Below are positions 53,401-64,000 of a stretch of 64,000 nt of DNA, piece after piece. A program made the translations under genes and the position numbers. Origin of the DNA: Aristolochia californica. Lineage: Eukaryota; Streptophyta; Magnoliopsida; Piperales; Aristolochiaceae. The stretch lies in NCBI GenBank assembly GCA_029961685.1, contig JARWKL010000015.1:14878801-14942800 (forward strand). The letters are read 5' to 3'. Position 1 is the stretch's first letter, and every line of letters begins with the position of its first letter. The notes under the pieces are model-generated. The model worked only from the letters and a program-made list of their open reading frames with translations, was not told where the DNA came from and searched no databases.

Positions 53401-56400
53401 CTCAAGTTAACGTGTGGTTGGATATTTACCAGAGCCAAACAACCCACTTTTTGCCTGTCCTTAAAAAATCACAAATACTTTTTTGAATTATCTCTCTCAC
53501 ATTTTTGCATTTCCATTTTGGATGTTCAAATTTTTTTTCAGATCCAAACCTTAGATTTTACTCCCATTTTTTTCACGTAAACAAAAAAGATATAAGACAA
53601 ATACATCGCAACAAAATGATAATTTTAGAGTTCATGTATGCAAAAAAAATTGAAAACTTTAATAAATATAAGTGAAGAAAATTATTTCATGCACTAAAAA
53701 TGAACTCTAAAGTTTTTTTTATCGATGTTTGGGAAACTCCAATAGTACAAACCCTAATAGCTTGGTGAAATTTTATAGGAAAGGGACTTCTGACATATCC
53801 TAACATATACTAAATGTGGGTGAATATGCATGCCAGAAACATGTTGAGGATGCAAGTGACCTGATGATCAAAAAATTTCAAGAACTAGAAAAAATTAAAT
53901 TCTCAAGTGAACGTGTGGTTCGATATTTACTAGACCCAAACAACCTACTTTTTGCCTATACTTATAAATCACATATATGTTTTGTAATTATCTCTCTCAG
54001 CATTTGTGCATTTTCATTTTGGATGTTCAAATTGTTTTTCAGATCCAAACTTGAGTTTTCACTCTCTCATTTTTTTCTCGTAAACAAAAAAGATATAAGG
54101 CAAGTAGATCACAACAAAATGAAAATTTTGGAGTTCATTTATGCAAAAAAATTTGAAAACTATAATAAATGTAAGTGAAGAAAATTATTTCACGCACTAA
54201 AAATGAACTCCAAAGTTTTGTTATCCATGTTTGGGAAATTCCACTAGTACAACCCCTAATAGCATGGTGGAATTTTATAGGAAAGAGACTTTTAATTGAT
54301 GCTAATATGTTTTAAATGTGGCTGGATATGTATGCCAGAAACATGTTGCGGATGCAAGTGACCTAATGATCCAAAAATATCATGGAGTAGAAAAAATTAA
54401 ATTCTCAAGTTAACGTTTGGTTGGATATTTACAAGAGCCAAACAAGCCACTTTTTGCTTATCCTTAAAAATCACAGATAATTTTTTGAATTATCTCTCTC
54501 GGCATTTGTGCATTTCCATAATGGATGTTCAAATTCTTTTTCAGATCCAAACACTAGTTTTCACTCTTCCATTTTTTTCTCGAAAAAAAAAAATATAAGG
54601 CAAATAGATCGCAAAAAAATAAAAATTTTAGAGTGCAAGTATGCTAAAAAATTCTAAAACTATAATAAATGTAAGTGAAGAAAATTCTTTCACGCCCTAA
54701 AAAGGAACTCCAAAGTTTTGTTATCCAAGTTATGAAAATTCCACACGTACAACCCCTAATAGCTTGGTGGAATTTTATCGGAAAGAGTCTTCTCACTGAT
54801 CCTAACATGTTTTAAATGTGGTTGGATATGCATGCTAGAAACATGTTGAGGATGCAAGTGACCTAATGATCCAAAAATTTCAAGGAGTAGAAAAAATTAA
54901 ATTCTCAAGTTATTGGATATTTACCAGAGCCAAACAACCCACTTTTTGCCTATCCTTAAAAATCACAGATACTTTTCAGAATTATCTATCTCAGCATTTG
55001 TGCATTTCCATTTTGGATGTTCAAATTTTTTTCAGATCCAAACTTGAGTTTTCACTCTCCCATTTTTTTCTCGTAAGCAAAAAAGATATAAGGCAAATAG
55101 ATCGCAACAAAATGAAAATTTTTGAGTTCATTTATGAAAAAAATTTTGAAAACTATAATAAATGTAAGTGAAGAAAATTAATTCACGCACTAAAAATGAA
55201 CTCCAAAGTTTTGTTATCCATGTCTGGGAAATTCCACTAGTACAACCCCTAATAGCATGGTGGAATTTTATAGGAAAGAGACTTCTAATTGATGCTAATA
55301 TGTTTTAAAGGTGGGTGGATATGCATGCCAGAGACATATTGCGGATGCAAGTGATCTAATGATCCAAAAATATCAAGGAGTAGAAAAAATTAAATTCTCA
55401 AGTTAATGTTTGGTTGGATATTTGCAAGAGCCAAACAACCCACTCTTTGCCTATTCTTAAAAATCACAGATAATTTTTTCAATTATCTCTCTCAGCATTT
55501 GTGCATTTCCATAATGGATGTTCAAATTCTTTTTCGGATTCAAAAACTAGTTTTCACTCCTCCATTTTTTTCTCATCAACAAAAAAGATATAAGGCAAAT
55601 AGATCGGAAAAAAATGAAAATTTTAGAGTTCAAGTATGCTAAAAAATTCTAAAACTATAATATATGTAACTGAAGAAGATTATTTGACGCACTAAAAATG
55701 AACTCCAAAGTTTTGTTATCCAAGTTATGAAAATTCCACTCGTACAACCCCAAATAGCTCGGCGGAATTTTATAGGAAAGACTCTTCTAACTGATTCTAA
55801 TATGTTTTAGATGTGGTTAAATATGCATCCTACAAACATGTTGAGGTTTCAAGTGACCTAATGATCCAAAAATTTTAAGGAATAGAAAAAATTAAATTCT
55901 CAAGTTAATGTGTGGTTGGATATTTACAAAAGCCAAACAACCCACTTTTTGCCTATCCTTAAAAATCAAAGATACTTTTTGGAATTATCTCTTTCAGCAT
56001 TTGTGCATTTCCATTTTGGAGTTCAAATTTTTTTTCAGATCCAAACTTGAGTTTTCACTCCCCCACTATTCTCGTAAACAAAAAAGATATAAGGCAAATA
56101 GATCGCAACCAAATGAAAATTTTAGAGTTCATGTATGCAAAAAAATATGAAAACTATATTCAATGGAAGTGAAGAAAATTATTTCACACACTTAAATTGA
56201 ACTCCAAATTTTTGTTATCCATGTTTGAGAAATTCCACTAGTACAACCGCTAATAGCTTGGTGGAATTTTATAGGAAAGAGACTTCAAACTGATCCTAAC
56301 ATGTTTTAAATGTGGTGGATATGCATGCCAGAAACATGTTGAGGATGCAAGTGTCCTAATGATCCAAAAATTTCAAGGAGTAGCAAAAATTAAATTCTCA

Positions 56401-56907
56401 AGCGAACGTGTGGTTGGATATTTGCCAGAGCCAAACAACCCACTTTTTTCAAATCCTTATAAATCACAGATACTCTTCTAAATTATCTCTCTCAGCATTT
56501 GTGCATTTCCATTTTGCATTTTCAAATTTTTTTTTAGATCCAAACTTGAGTTTTCACTGTCCCACTATTCTCGTAAACAAAAAAGATATAGGGAAAATAG
56601 ATCGCAACAAAATGGAAATTTTAGAGTTCATGTATGCAAAAAAGTTGGAAAACTATAATAAATGTAAGTGAAGAAAATTATTTCCCGCACTAAAAATGAA
56701 CTCCAAAGTTTCGTTATCCAAGTTTGGGAAATTCCACTAGTACAACCCCTAATACCTTGGTGGAATTTTATAGGAAAGAGACCTCGAAATGATCCAAACA
56801 TGTTTTAAATGTGGTTGGATATGCATGCCAGAAACATGTTGAGGATGCAAGTGACCTAATGATCCAAAAATTTCAAGGAGTAGAAAAAATTAAATTCTCA
56901 AGTTAAC
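50410..56907 (+). repeat. Right-type A higher-order copy d (13 monomers, 6498 bp)
   Basis: The order is m1 50410, m2 50920, m3 51420, m4 51915, m5 52416, m6 52913, m8 53412, m9 53910, m10 54417, m11 54911, m12 55408, m13 55910 and m14 56408. m7, present at 46439 and 59409, is missing. Its loss is explained by the m6/m7 hybrid tail at about 53294-53315. m1 is marked by AAAACCCCCATTTTTTCCC and ATTCTCGCTTAGC, m2 by GAAAAGTTTAGAGTTCGTG, and m10-m12 by AAGTTATGAAAATTCC or ATTGATGCTAATATG. The next copy matches with only a few differences per hundred bases by eye. Confidence 0.9.
52913..53411 (+). repeat. Hybrid monomer m6/m7 (loss of m7 in copy d)
   Basis: Up to GTTAGGTGG and AAGGAGCCTTCTAACTG (about 53294) the sequence is m6. 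From TTTTAAATGAGGTGAATATG (about 53305) it is the tail of m7, including GTTGAGGTAGCGAGTGACG. In copy e the m6 tail (ATATGGCGGATATG, ending 59360) and the m7 tail (AATGAGGTGGATATG, about 59805) belong to separate monomers. An exchange in the shared ACTGATCCTAAC stretch would delete about 500 bp. Confidence 0.85.
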
Positions 56908-57412
56908 GTGTGGTTGGATATTTACCAGAGCCAAAAACCCCATTTTTTCCCTATCCTTAAAAATCACAGATACTTTTTGGAATATTCTCGCTTAGCATTT
57001 GTGCAGTTCCATTTTGGATGTTCAAATTTTTTTTCAGATCCAAACTTGAGTTTTCACTCTCCCATTTTTTTCTCGTAAACAAAAAAGATATAAGGCAAAT
57101 AGATCGCAACAAAATGAAAATTTTAGAGTTCATGTATGAAATTTTTTTTGTAAACTATACTAAATGTAAGTGAAGAAAATTACTTCACGCTCTAAAACTG
57201 AACTCCAAAGTTTTGTTATCCATATTTCGGAAATACCACTAGTACAACCCCTAATAGTTTGGTGGAATTTTATAGGAGAGAGCCTTCTAACTGATCCTAA
57301 CATGTTTGAAATATGGGATGAAATGCATGCCAGAAACATATTGAGGATTCAAGTGACCTAATGATCCAAAAATTTCAAGGACTAGAAAAAAATTAAATTT
57401 TCAAGTTAACGT

Positions 57413-57909
57413 GTGGTTGGATATTTACCAAAGCCAAACAACCCATTTATTGCCTATCCTTAAAAATCAAAGATTCTTTTTGGAATTATCTCTCTCAGCA
57501 TTTGTGCATTTCCATTTTGGATGTTAAAATTTTTTTTTAGATCCAAACTTGAGTTTTCACTCCCACACTATTCTCGTAAACAAAAAAGATATAATGCAAA
57601 TAGATCGCAACAAAATGAAAATTTTAGAGATCATATATGCAAAAAAAATTGAAAACTTTAATAAATGTAAGTGAATAAAATTATTTCACGCACTAAAATT
57701 GAACTCCAAAGTTTTGTTATCCATGTTTGGGAAATTCCACTAGTACAACCGCTAATAGCTTGGTGGAATTTTATTTGAAAGTGACTTCTAACTGATCCTA
57801 ACATGTTTTAAATGTGGTAGGATATGCATACCAGAAACATGTTGAGGATGCAAGTGACCTAATGATCCAAAAATTTTAAGGAGTAGAAAAAATTAAATTC
57901 TCAAGTAAA
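57413..57909 (+). repeat. Hybrid monomer m2/m3 in copy e
   Basis: The front half is m2: AATCAAAGATTCTTTTTGG, CACACTATTCTCG and GATATAATGCAAATAG (about 57590). From about 57620 it is m3: GAGATCATATATGC, GAAAACTTTAATAAATG, GTGAATAAAATTATT, ACAACCGCTAATAG, TTTTATTTGAAAG and GGTAGGATATGCATACC. The switch lies between about 57607 and 57622. Confidence 0.88.
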
Positions 57910-60905
57910 CGTGTGGTCTGATATTTACCAGAGCCAAACAACCCACTTTTTGCCTATCCTTAAAAATCACAGATACATTTTGGAATTATCTCTCTTAGCA
58001 TTTGTGCATTTCCATTTTGGATGTTCAAATTTTTTTTCAGATCCAAACTTGAGTTTTCACTCCCTTTTTTTTCACGTAAATAAATAAGATTGAAGGCAAA
58101 TAGATCGCTACAAAATGAAAATTTTAGAGTTCATGTATGCAAAAAAAATTGAAAACTATAACAATTGTCAGTGAACAAAAAATGTTTCATGCACTAAAAA
58201 TGAACACCAAAGTTTTGTTATCAATGTTTGGGAAATTCCAGTAGTACAACCCCTAAAAGCTTAGTGGAATTTTATAAGAAAGAGGCTTCTAAGTGATCCA
58301 AACATGTTTCAAATGTGGTTGGATATGCATGCCAGAAACATGTTGAGGATGCAAGTCACCTAATGATCCAAAAATTTCAAGGAGTAGAAAAAATTAAATT
58401 CTCAAGTTAAAGTGTGGTTGGATATTTACCAAAGCCAAACAACCCACTTTTTGCCTATCCTCAAAAATCTCAGATACTTTTCAGAATTATCTCTCTCACA
58501 ATTTGTGCATTTCCCTTTTGGATGTCCAAATTTTTTTTCATATCGAAACTTGTGTTTTCACTCTCCCATTTTTCTCGTAAACATAAAAGATATAAGGCAA
58601 ATAGATCGCAACAAAATGAAAATTTTAGAGTTCATGTATGCAAAAAAAATTGAAAACTATAATAAATGTAAGTGAAAAAAATTATATCACGCATAAAAAT
58701 GAACTCCAAAGTTTTGTTCACCATGTTTGGGAAATTCCACTAGTACAACCCCTAATAGCTTGGTTGAATTTTATAGGAAAGAGACTTCTAACTGATCTAA
58801 CATGTTTTAAATGTGGTGGATATGCAAGCCAAAAATATGTTGAGGATGCAAGTGTCCTAATGATCCAAAAATTTCAAGCAGTAGAAAAAATTAAATTCTC
58901 AAGTTAACGTGTGGTTGGATATTTACCGTAGCCAAACAACCCACTTTTTGCCTATCCTTAAAAATTACAGATACTTTTTGGAATTATTTCTCTCTGCATT
59001 TGTACATTTCCATTTTGGATGTTCAAATTTTTTTTCAGATCCAAACTTGAGTTTTCACTCTCCAATTTTTTTCTTGTAAACAAAAAACATATATTGTAAT
59101 TAGATCGCAACAAAATTAAAATTTTAGAGCTCATGTATGCAAAAAAAATTGAAACTACTGTAAATGTAAGTGAAGAAAATAATTTCATGCACTAAAAATG
59201 AACTGCAAAGTTTTGTTATCCGTATTTGGGAAATAACACTAGTACAACCCCTAATAGTTAGGTGGAATTTTATAGGAAGGAGCCTTCTAACTGATCCTAA
59301 CATGTTTTAAATATGGCGGATATGCATGCCACAAACATGTTGAGGATGCAAGTGGCCTAATGATCCAAAAATTTCAAGGAGTAGAAAAATTTAAATTCTC
59401 AACTTAACGTGTGGTTGGATATTTACCAAAGCCAAATAACCCACTTTTTGCCTTTCCATAATAATCACAGATACTTTTTGCAATTATCTCTCTCAGCATT
59501 TGTGCATTTCCATTTTGGTTGTTCAAATTTTTTTTCAGATCCATACTTGAGATTTCACTCTCCCATTTTTCTCGTATACAAAAAAATATAAGGCAAATAG
59601 ATCGCAACAAAATGAAAATTTAAGAGATCATGTATGCAAAAAAATTTAAAAACTATAAGAAATCTAAGTGAAAAAAATTATTTCACGCATTGATAATGAA
59701 CTCCAAAGTTTTGTTATCCATGTTTGGGAAATTCCACTAGTACAACCTATTGCTTGGTGGAATTTGATAGGAAATAGACTTCTAACTGATCCTAACATGT
59801 TTTAAATGAGGTGGATATGCATGCCAGAAACATGTTGAGGTAGCAAGTGATGTAATGATCCAAAAATTTCAAAGATAAGAAACAATAAAATTGTCAAGTT
59901 AATGTGCGGTTGGATATTTACCAGAGCCAAACAACCCACTTTTTGCCTGTCCTTAAAAAATCACAAATACGTTTTTGAATTATCTCTCTCACATTTTTGC
60001 ATTTCCATTATGGATGTTAAAAATTTTTTTCAGATCCAAACTTTAGTTTTTACTCCCATTTTTTTCTCGTAAACAAAAAAGATATAAGACAAATAGATCG
60101 CAACAAAATGATAATTGTAGAGTTCATGTATGGAAAAAAAATTTAAAACTTTAATAAATGTAAGTGAAGAAAATTATTTCATGCACTAAAAATGAACTCT
60201 AAAGATTTGTTATCCATGTTTGGGAAACTCCAATAGTACAACCCCTAATAGCTTGGTGGAATTTTATAGGAAAGGGACTTCTGACATATCCTAACATATT
60301 TTAAATGTGGGTGAATATGCATGCCAGAAACATGTTGTGGATGCAAGTGACCTGATGATCCAAAAATTTCAAGGACGAGAAAAAATTAAATTCTCAAGTG
60401 AACGTGTGGTTCTATATTTACCAGAGCCAAACAACCCACTTTTTGCCTATCCTTATAAATCACATATATGTTTTGGAATTATCTCTCTCAGCATTTGTGC
60501 ATTTCCATTTTGGATGTTCAAATTTTTTTTCAGATCCAAACTTAAGTTTTCACTCACCCATTTTTTTCTCGTAAACAAAAAAGTTATAAGGCAAATAGAT
60601 CGCAATAAAATGAAAATTTTAGAGTTCATTTATGCAAAAAAATTTGAAAACTATAATAAATGTAAGTGAAGAAAATTATTTCACGCACTAAAAATGAACT
60701 CCAAAATTTTGTTATCCATGTTTGGGAAATTCCACTAGTACAACCCCTAATAGCATGGTGGAATTTTATAGGAAAGAGACTTCTAATTGAAGCTAATATG
60801 TTTTAAATGTGGCTGGCTATGTATGCCAGAAACATGTTGTGGATGCAAGTGACCTAATGATCCAAAAATATCAAGGAGTAGAAAAAATTAAATTCTCAAG
60901 TAAAC

Positions 60906-61407
60906 ATTTGGTTGGATATTTACAAGAGCCAAACAAGCCACCTTTTGCTTATCCTTAAAAATCACAGATAATTTTTTAAATTATCTCTCTCGGCATTTGT
61001 GCATTTCCATAATGGATGTTCAAATTCTTTTTCTGATCCAAACACTAGTTTTCACTCTTCCATTTTTTTCTCGTAAACAAATAAGATATAAGGCAAATAG
61101 ATCGCAAAAAAATGAAAATTTTAGAGTGCAAGTATGCTAAAAAATTCTAAAACTATAATAAATGTAAGTGAAGAAAATTATTTCACGCACTAAAAATGAA
61201 CTCCAAAGTTTTGTTATCCAAGTTATGAAAATTCCACTCGTACAACCCATAATAGCTTGGTGGAATTTTATAGGAAAGAGTCTTCTCACTGATCCTAACA
61301 TGTTTTAAATGTGGTTGGATATGCATGCCAGAAGCATGTTGAGGATGCAAGTGATCTAATGATCCAAAAATTTCAAGGAGTAGAAAAAATTAAATTCTCA
61401 AGTTAAT
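60906..61407 (+). repeat. m10 monomer joined to m12 (loss of m11 in copy e)
   Basis: The body has m10 marks (CAAGCCACC, ATAATTTTTTAAATTATC, GTATGCTAAAAAATTC, AAGTTATGAAAATTCC, GAGTCTTCTCACTG). The next monomer begins with the m12 start GTTAATGTTTGGTTGG, not with AAGTTATTGG. GTGATCTAATG at about 61348 is an m11-tail mark. The exchange is therefore placed between about 61340 and 61405. Confidence 0.75.
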
Positions 61408-62907
61408 GTTTGGTTGGATATTTACAAGAGCCAAACAACCCACTTTTTGCCTATCCTTAAAAATCACAGATAATTTTTTCAGTTATCTCTCTCGGCATTT
61501 GTGCATTTCCATAATGAATGTTCAAATTCTTTTTCGGATTCAAAAACTAGTTTTCACTCTTCCATTTTTTTCTCGTCAACAAAAAAGATATAAGGCAAAT
61601 AGATCGGAAAAAAATGAAAGTTTTAGAATTCAAGTACGCTAAAAAATTCTAAAACTATAATATATGTAAGTGAAGAAGATTTTTTCACGCACTAAATATG
61701 AAATCCAAAGTTTTGTTATCCAAGTTATGAAAATTCCACTCGGACAGCCCCAAATAGCTTGGTGGAATTTTATAGGAAAGACTCTTCTAACTGATCCTAA
61801 TATGTTTTAAATGTGGTTAAATATGCATGCCAGATACATGTTGAGGTTGCGAGTGACCTAATGATCCAAAAATTTCAAGGAATAGAAAAAATTAAATTCT
61901 CAAGTTAATGTGTGGTTGGATATTTACAAAAGCCAAACAACCCACTTTTTGCCTATCCTTAAAAATCAAAGATACTTTTTGGAATTATCTCTCTCAGCAT
62001 TTGTGCATTTCCATTTTGGATGTTCAAATTTTTTTTCAGATCCAAACTTGAGTTTTCACTCCCCCACTATTCTCGAAAACAGAAAAGATATAAGGCAAAT
62101 AGATCGCAACCAAATGAAAATTTTAGAGTTCATGTAAGCAAAAAAATATGAAAACTATAATAAATGTAAGTGAAGAAAATTATTTCACACACTTAAATTG
62201 AACTCCAAAGTTTTGTTATCCATGTTTGGAAAATTCCACTAGTACAACCGCTAATAGCTTGGTGGAATTTTATATGAAAGAGACTTCAAACTGATCCTAA
62301 CATGTTTTAAATGTGGTGGATATGCATGCCAGAAACATGTTGAGGATGCAAGTGTCCTAATGATCCAAAAATTTCTAGGACTAGCAAAACTTAAATTCTC
62401 AAGTGAACGTGTGGTTGGATATTTGACAGAGCCAAACAACCCACTTTTTTCAAATCCTTATAAATCACAGATACTCTTTGAAATTATCTCTCTCAGCATT
62501 TGTACATTTCCATTTTGCATGTTCAAATTTTTTTTAGATCCAAACTTGAGTTTTCACTCTCCCATTATTCTCGTAAACAAAAAAGATATAGGGCAAATAG
62601 ATCGCAACAAAATGGAAATTTTAGAGTTCATGTATGCAAAAAAGTTGGAAAACTATAATAAGTGTAAGTGAAGAAAATTATTTCCCGCACTAAAAATGAA
62701 CTCCAAAGTTTCGTTATCCAAGTTTGGGAAATTCCACTAGTACAACCCCTAATACCTTGGTGGAATTTTATAGGAAAGAGACTTCAAAATGATCCATATA
62801 TGTTTTAAATGTGGTTGGATATGCATGCTAGAAACATGTTGAGGATGCAAGTCACCTAATGATCCAAAAATTTCAAGGAGTAGAAAAAATTAAATTCTCA
62901 AGTTAAC

Positions 62908-64000
62908 GTGTGGTTGGATATTTACCAGAGCCAGAAACCCCATTTTTTCCCTATCCTTAAAAATCACAGATACTTTTTGGAATATTCTCGCTTAGCATTT
63001 GTGCATTTCCATTTTGGATGTTCAAATTTTTTTTCAGATCCAAACTTGAGTTTTCACTCTCCCATTTTTTTCTCGTAAACAAAAAAGATATAAGGCAAAA
63101 AGATCGCAACAAAATAAAAATTTTCGAGTTCATGTATGAATTTTTTTTTGTAAACTATACTAAATGTAAGTGAAGAAAATTACTTCACGCTCTAAAACTG
63201 AACTCCAAAGTTTTGTTAACCATATTTCGGAAATACCACTAGTACAACCCCTAATATCTCTGTGGAATTTTATAGAAAAGAGACTTCTAACTAATCCTAA
63301 CATGTTTGAAATATGGAATGATATGCATGCCAGAAACATATTGGGGATGCAAGTGACCTAATGATCCAAAAATTTCAAGGAGTAGAAAAAAATTAAATTT
63401 TCAAGTTAACGTGTGGTTGGATATTTACTAAAGCCAAACAACCCACTTTTTGCCTATCCTTAAAAATCAAAGATTCTTTGTTGAATTATCTCTCTCAGCA
63501 TTTATGCATTTCCATTTTGGATGTTAAATTTTTTTTTCAAATCCAAACTTGAGTTTTCAATCTCCCAATATTCTCGTAAACAAAAAGGATATAAGGCAAA
63601 TAGATTGCAAAACAATGAAAATTTAAAAGTTCATATATGCAAAAAAAATTGAAAACTTTAATAAATGTAAGTGAATAAAATTATTTCACGCACTAAAACT
63701 GAACTCCAAAGTTTTGTTATCCATGTTTGGGAAATTCCACTAGTACAACCGCTAATAGCTTGGTGGAATTTTATTTGAAAGTGACTTCTAACTGATCCTA
63801 ACATGTTTTAAATGTGGTAGGATATGCATACCAGAAACATGTTGAGGATGCAAGTGACCTAATGATCCAAAAATTTCAAGGAGTAGAAAAAATTAAATTC
63901 TCAAGTTAACGTGTGGTATGATATTTACCTGAGCCAAACAACCCACTTTTTTCCTATCCTTAAAAATCACTGATACATTTTGGAATTATCTCTCTCAGCA
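62908..64000 (+). repeat. Right-type A higher-order copy f, partial (continues past the window)
   Basis: It contains m1 at 62908, an m2/m3 hybrid at 63413 and the start of m4 at 63910. m1 is almost identical to 56908. The array has not ended at the right edge of the window. Confidence 0.88.
63413..63909 (+). repeat. Hybrid monomer m2/m3 in copy f, with a different switch point
   Basis: The front is m2 (AATCAAAGATTCTTTG, GGATGTTAAATTTTTTTTTC). It changes to m3 by CAAATCCAAACTTGAG and CAATCTCCCAATATTCTCG (about 63540-63575). This is earlier in the unit than the switch in the copy e hybrid (57607-57622). Everything downstream is m3: AAAAAGGATATAAGG, TAGATTGC, ACAACCGC and GGTAGGATATGC. Confidence 0.85.

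Larger units (their letters stand above)
56908..62907 (+). repeat. Right-type A higher-order copy e (12 monomers, 6000 bp)
   Basis: The order is m1 56908, m2/m3 hybrid 57413, m4 57910, m5 58412, m6 58910, m7 59409, m8 59905, m9 60405, m10 60906, m12 61408, m13 61910 and m14 62406. It keeps m7, which copy d lost. It lacks m11 (the AAGTTATTGG monomer) and has m2 and m3 fused. Combining copies d and e gives a 14-monomer ancestral set. Confidence 0.9.
1..64000 (+). repeat. Satellite DNA array, about 130 head-to-tail monomers
   Basis: The same sequence recurs through the whole window with a period of about 450 or 500 bp. Anchors present in nearly every monomer, in this order, are GTGTGGTTGGATATTTACC, CCAAACAACCCACTTTTT, GGAATTATCTCTCTCAGC, a T-tract, TCTCGTAAAC, GAGTTCATGTATGC, GTAAGTGAAGAAAATTATTT, GAACTCCAAAGTTTTGTTAT, GGGAAATTCCACTAGTACAA and CCTAACATGTTTTAAATGTG. 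All copies lie in one orientation and no inversion was seen. There is no gap over 300 bp that the monomer does not explain. The family is not one I recognise. Long monomers, AT richness and higher-order structure fit a nuclear heterochromatic satellite, probably from a plant (inference). Confidence 0.97.
16771..64000 (+). repeat. Family A block, right part, about 96 monomers of about 500 bp
   Basis: Approximate monomer starts (within a few bases) are 17250, 17740, 18240, 18738, 19240, 19740, 20235, 20735, 21230, 21735, 22232, 22734, 23222, 23722, 24221, 24679, 25180, 25680, 26183, 26680, 27182, 27680, 28180, 28678, 29176, 29677, 30175, 30672, 31171, 31668, 32168, 32663, 33164, 33650, 34151, 34648, 35146, 35370, 35872, 36368, 36866, 37366, 37862, 38368, 38968 and 39470, then about every 500 bp to 63910. 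All have the A-specific stretch with CACTCTCCCATTTTT and GATATAAGGCAAATAGATCG. No B-type monomer was noticed in this part. Higher-order structure is annotated separately. Confidence 0.95.

Noticed and set aside
56901..57000. Telomere-like or CENP-B-box motifs
   Set aside because: No TTTAGGG/TTAGGG arrays and no match to the 17-bp CENP-B box were seen in the monomers I read, so chromosomal position cannot be assigned.
1..64000. CRISPR array
   Set aside because: The repeat unit is 450-500 bp and contiguous, with no short repeats separated by unique spacers.
1..64000. LTR retrotransposon or tandem rDNA spacer
   Set aside because: No LTR ends, primer-binding site, reverse transcriptase motif or rRNA sequence was seen. 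All sequence is accounted for by the monomer.

Overview
The window is one uninterrupted eukaryotic satellite DNA array. I found no gene, RNA gene, transposon, CRISPR array or other unique sequence in it. The whole 64 kb is a single AT-rich monomer (roughly two thirds A+T by eye) repeated head to tail in one orientation about 130 times. A long satellite with higher-order structure points to nuclear heterochromatin, for example centromeric, pericentromeric, subtelomeric or a chromosomal knob. A flowering plant is my best guess, but I do not recognise the family and the sequence does not prove the host.

Layout. There are two monomer subfamilies. Family A has a period of about 495-503 bp and fills 1-1513 and 16771-64000. 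Family B has a period of about 439-453 bp and fills 1514-16770. B differs from A by two internal gaps of about 20 and 30 bp plus many diagnostic substitutions. Both A/B boundaries are out-of-register junctions. The A monomers on either side of B appear to be consecutive members of the same higher-order repeat, so B looks inserted into, or expanded inside, a pre-existing A array.

The A array has a higher-order repeat (HOR) that is clearest from about 39 kb to the end. Comparing copies suggests an ancestral unit of 14 monomers (about 7 kb, named m1-m14 here). The present copies have lost different monomers, often through hybrid monomers that mark unequal crossovers. The complete copies are 50410-56907 (13 monomers, 6.5 kb) and 56908-62907 (12 monomers, 6.0 kb). 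A similar 13-14 monomer period is visible in 16.8-33 kb. A weaker P-Q-R monomer order recurs in the B block. The most recent event is a near-perfect two-monomer tandem duplication (29704-30718 against 30700-31714, 3 mismatches in 1015 bp).

Coding. The open frames of 60-120 codons are repeated readings of the same satellite in several frames and on both strands. Many of those reading from the monomer start begin at GTG, and they are broken differently in neighbouring monomers. None is annotated as a gene. Each monomer also carries recurring sequence motifs: a 9-bp inverted repeat, paired AACATGTT palindromes, and in family A a splice-acceptor-like and donor-like pair about 126 nt apart. These are reported as observations, not as proven functions.
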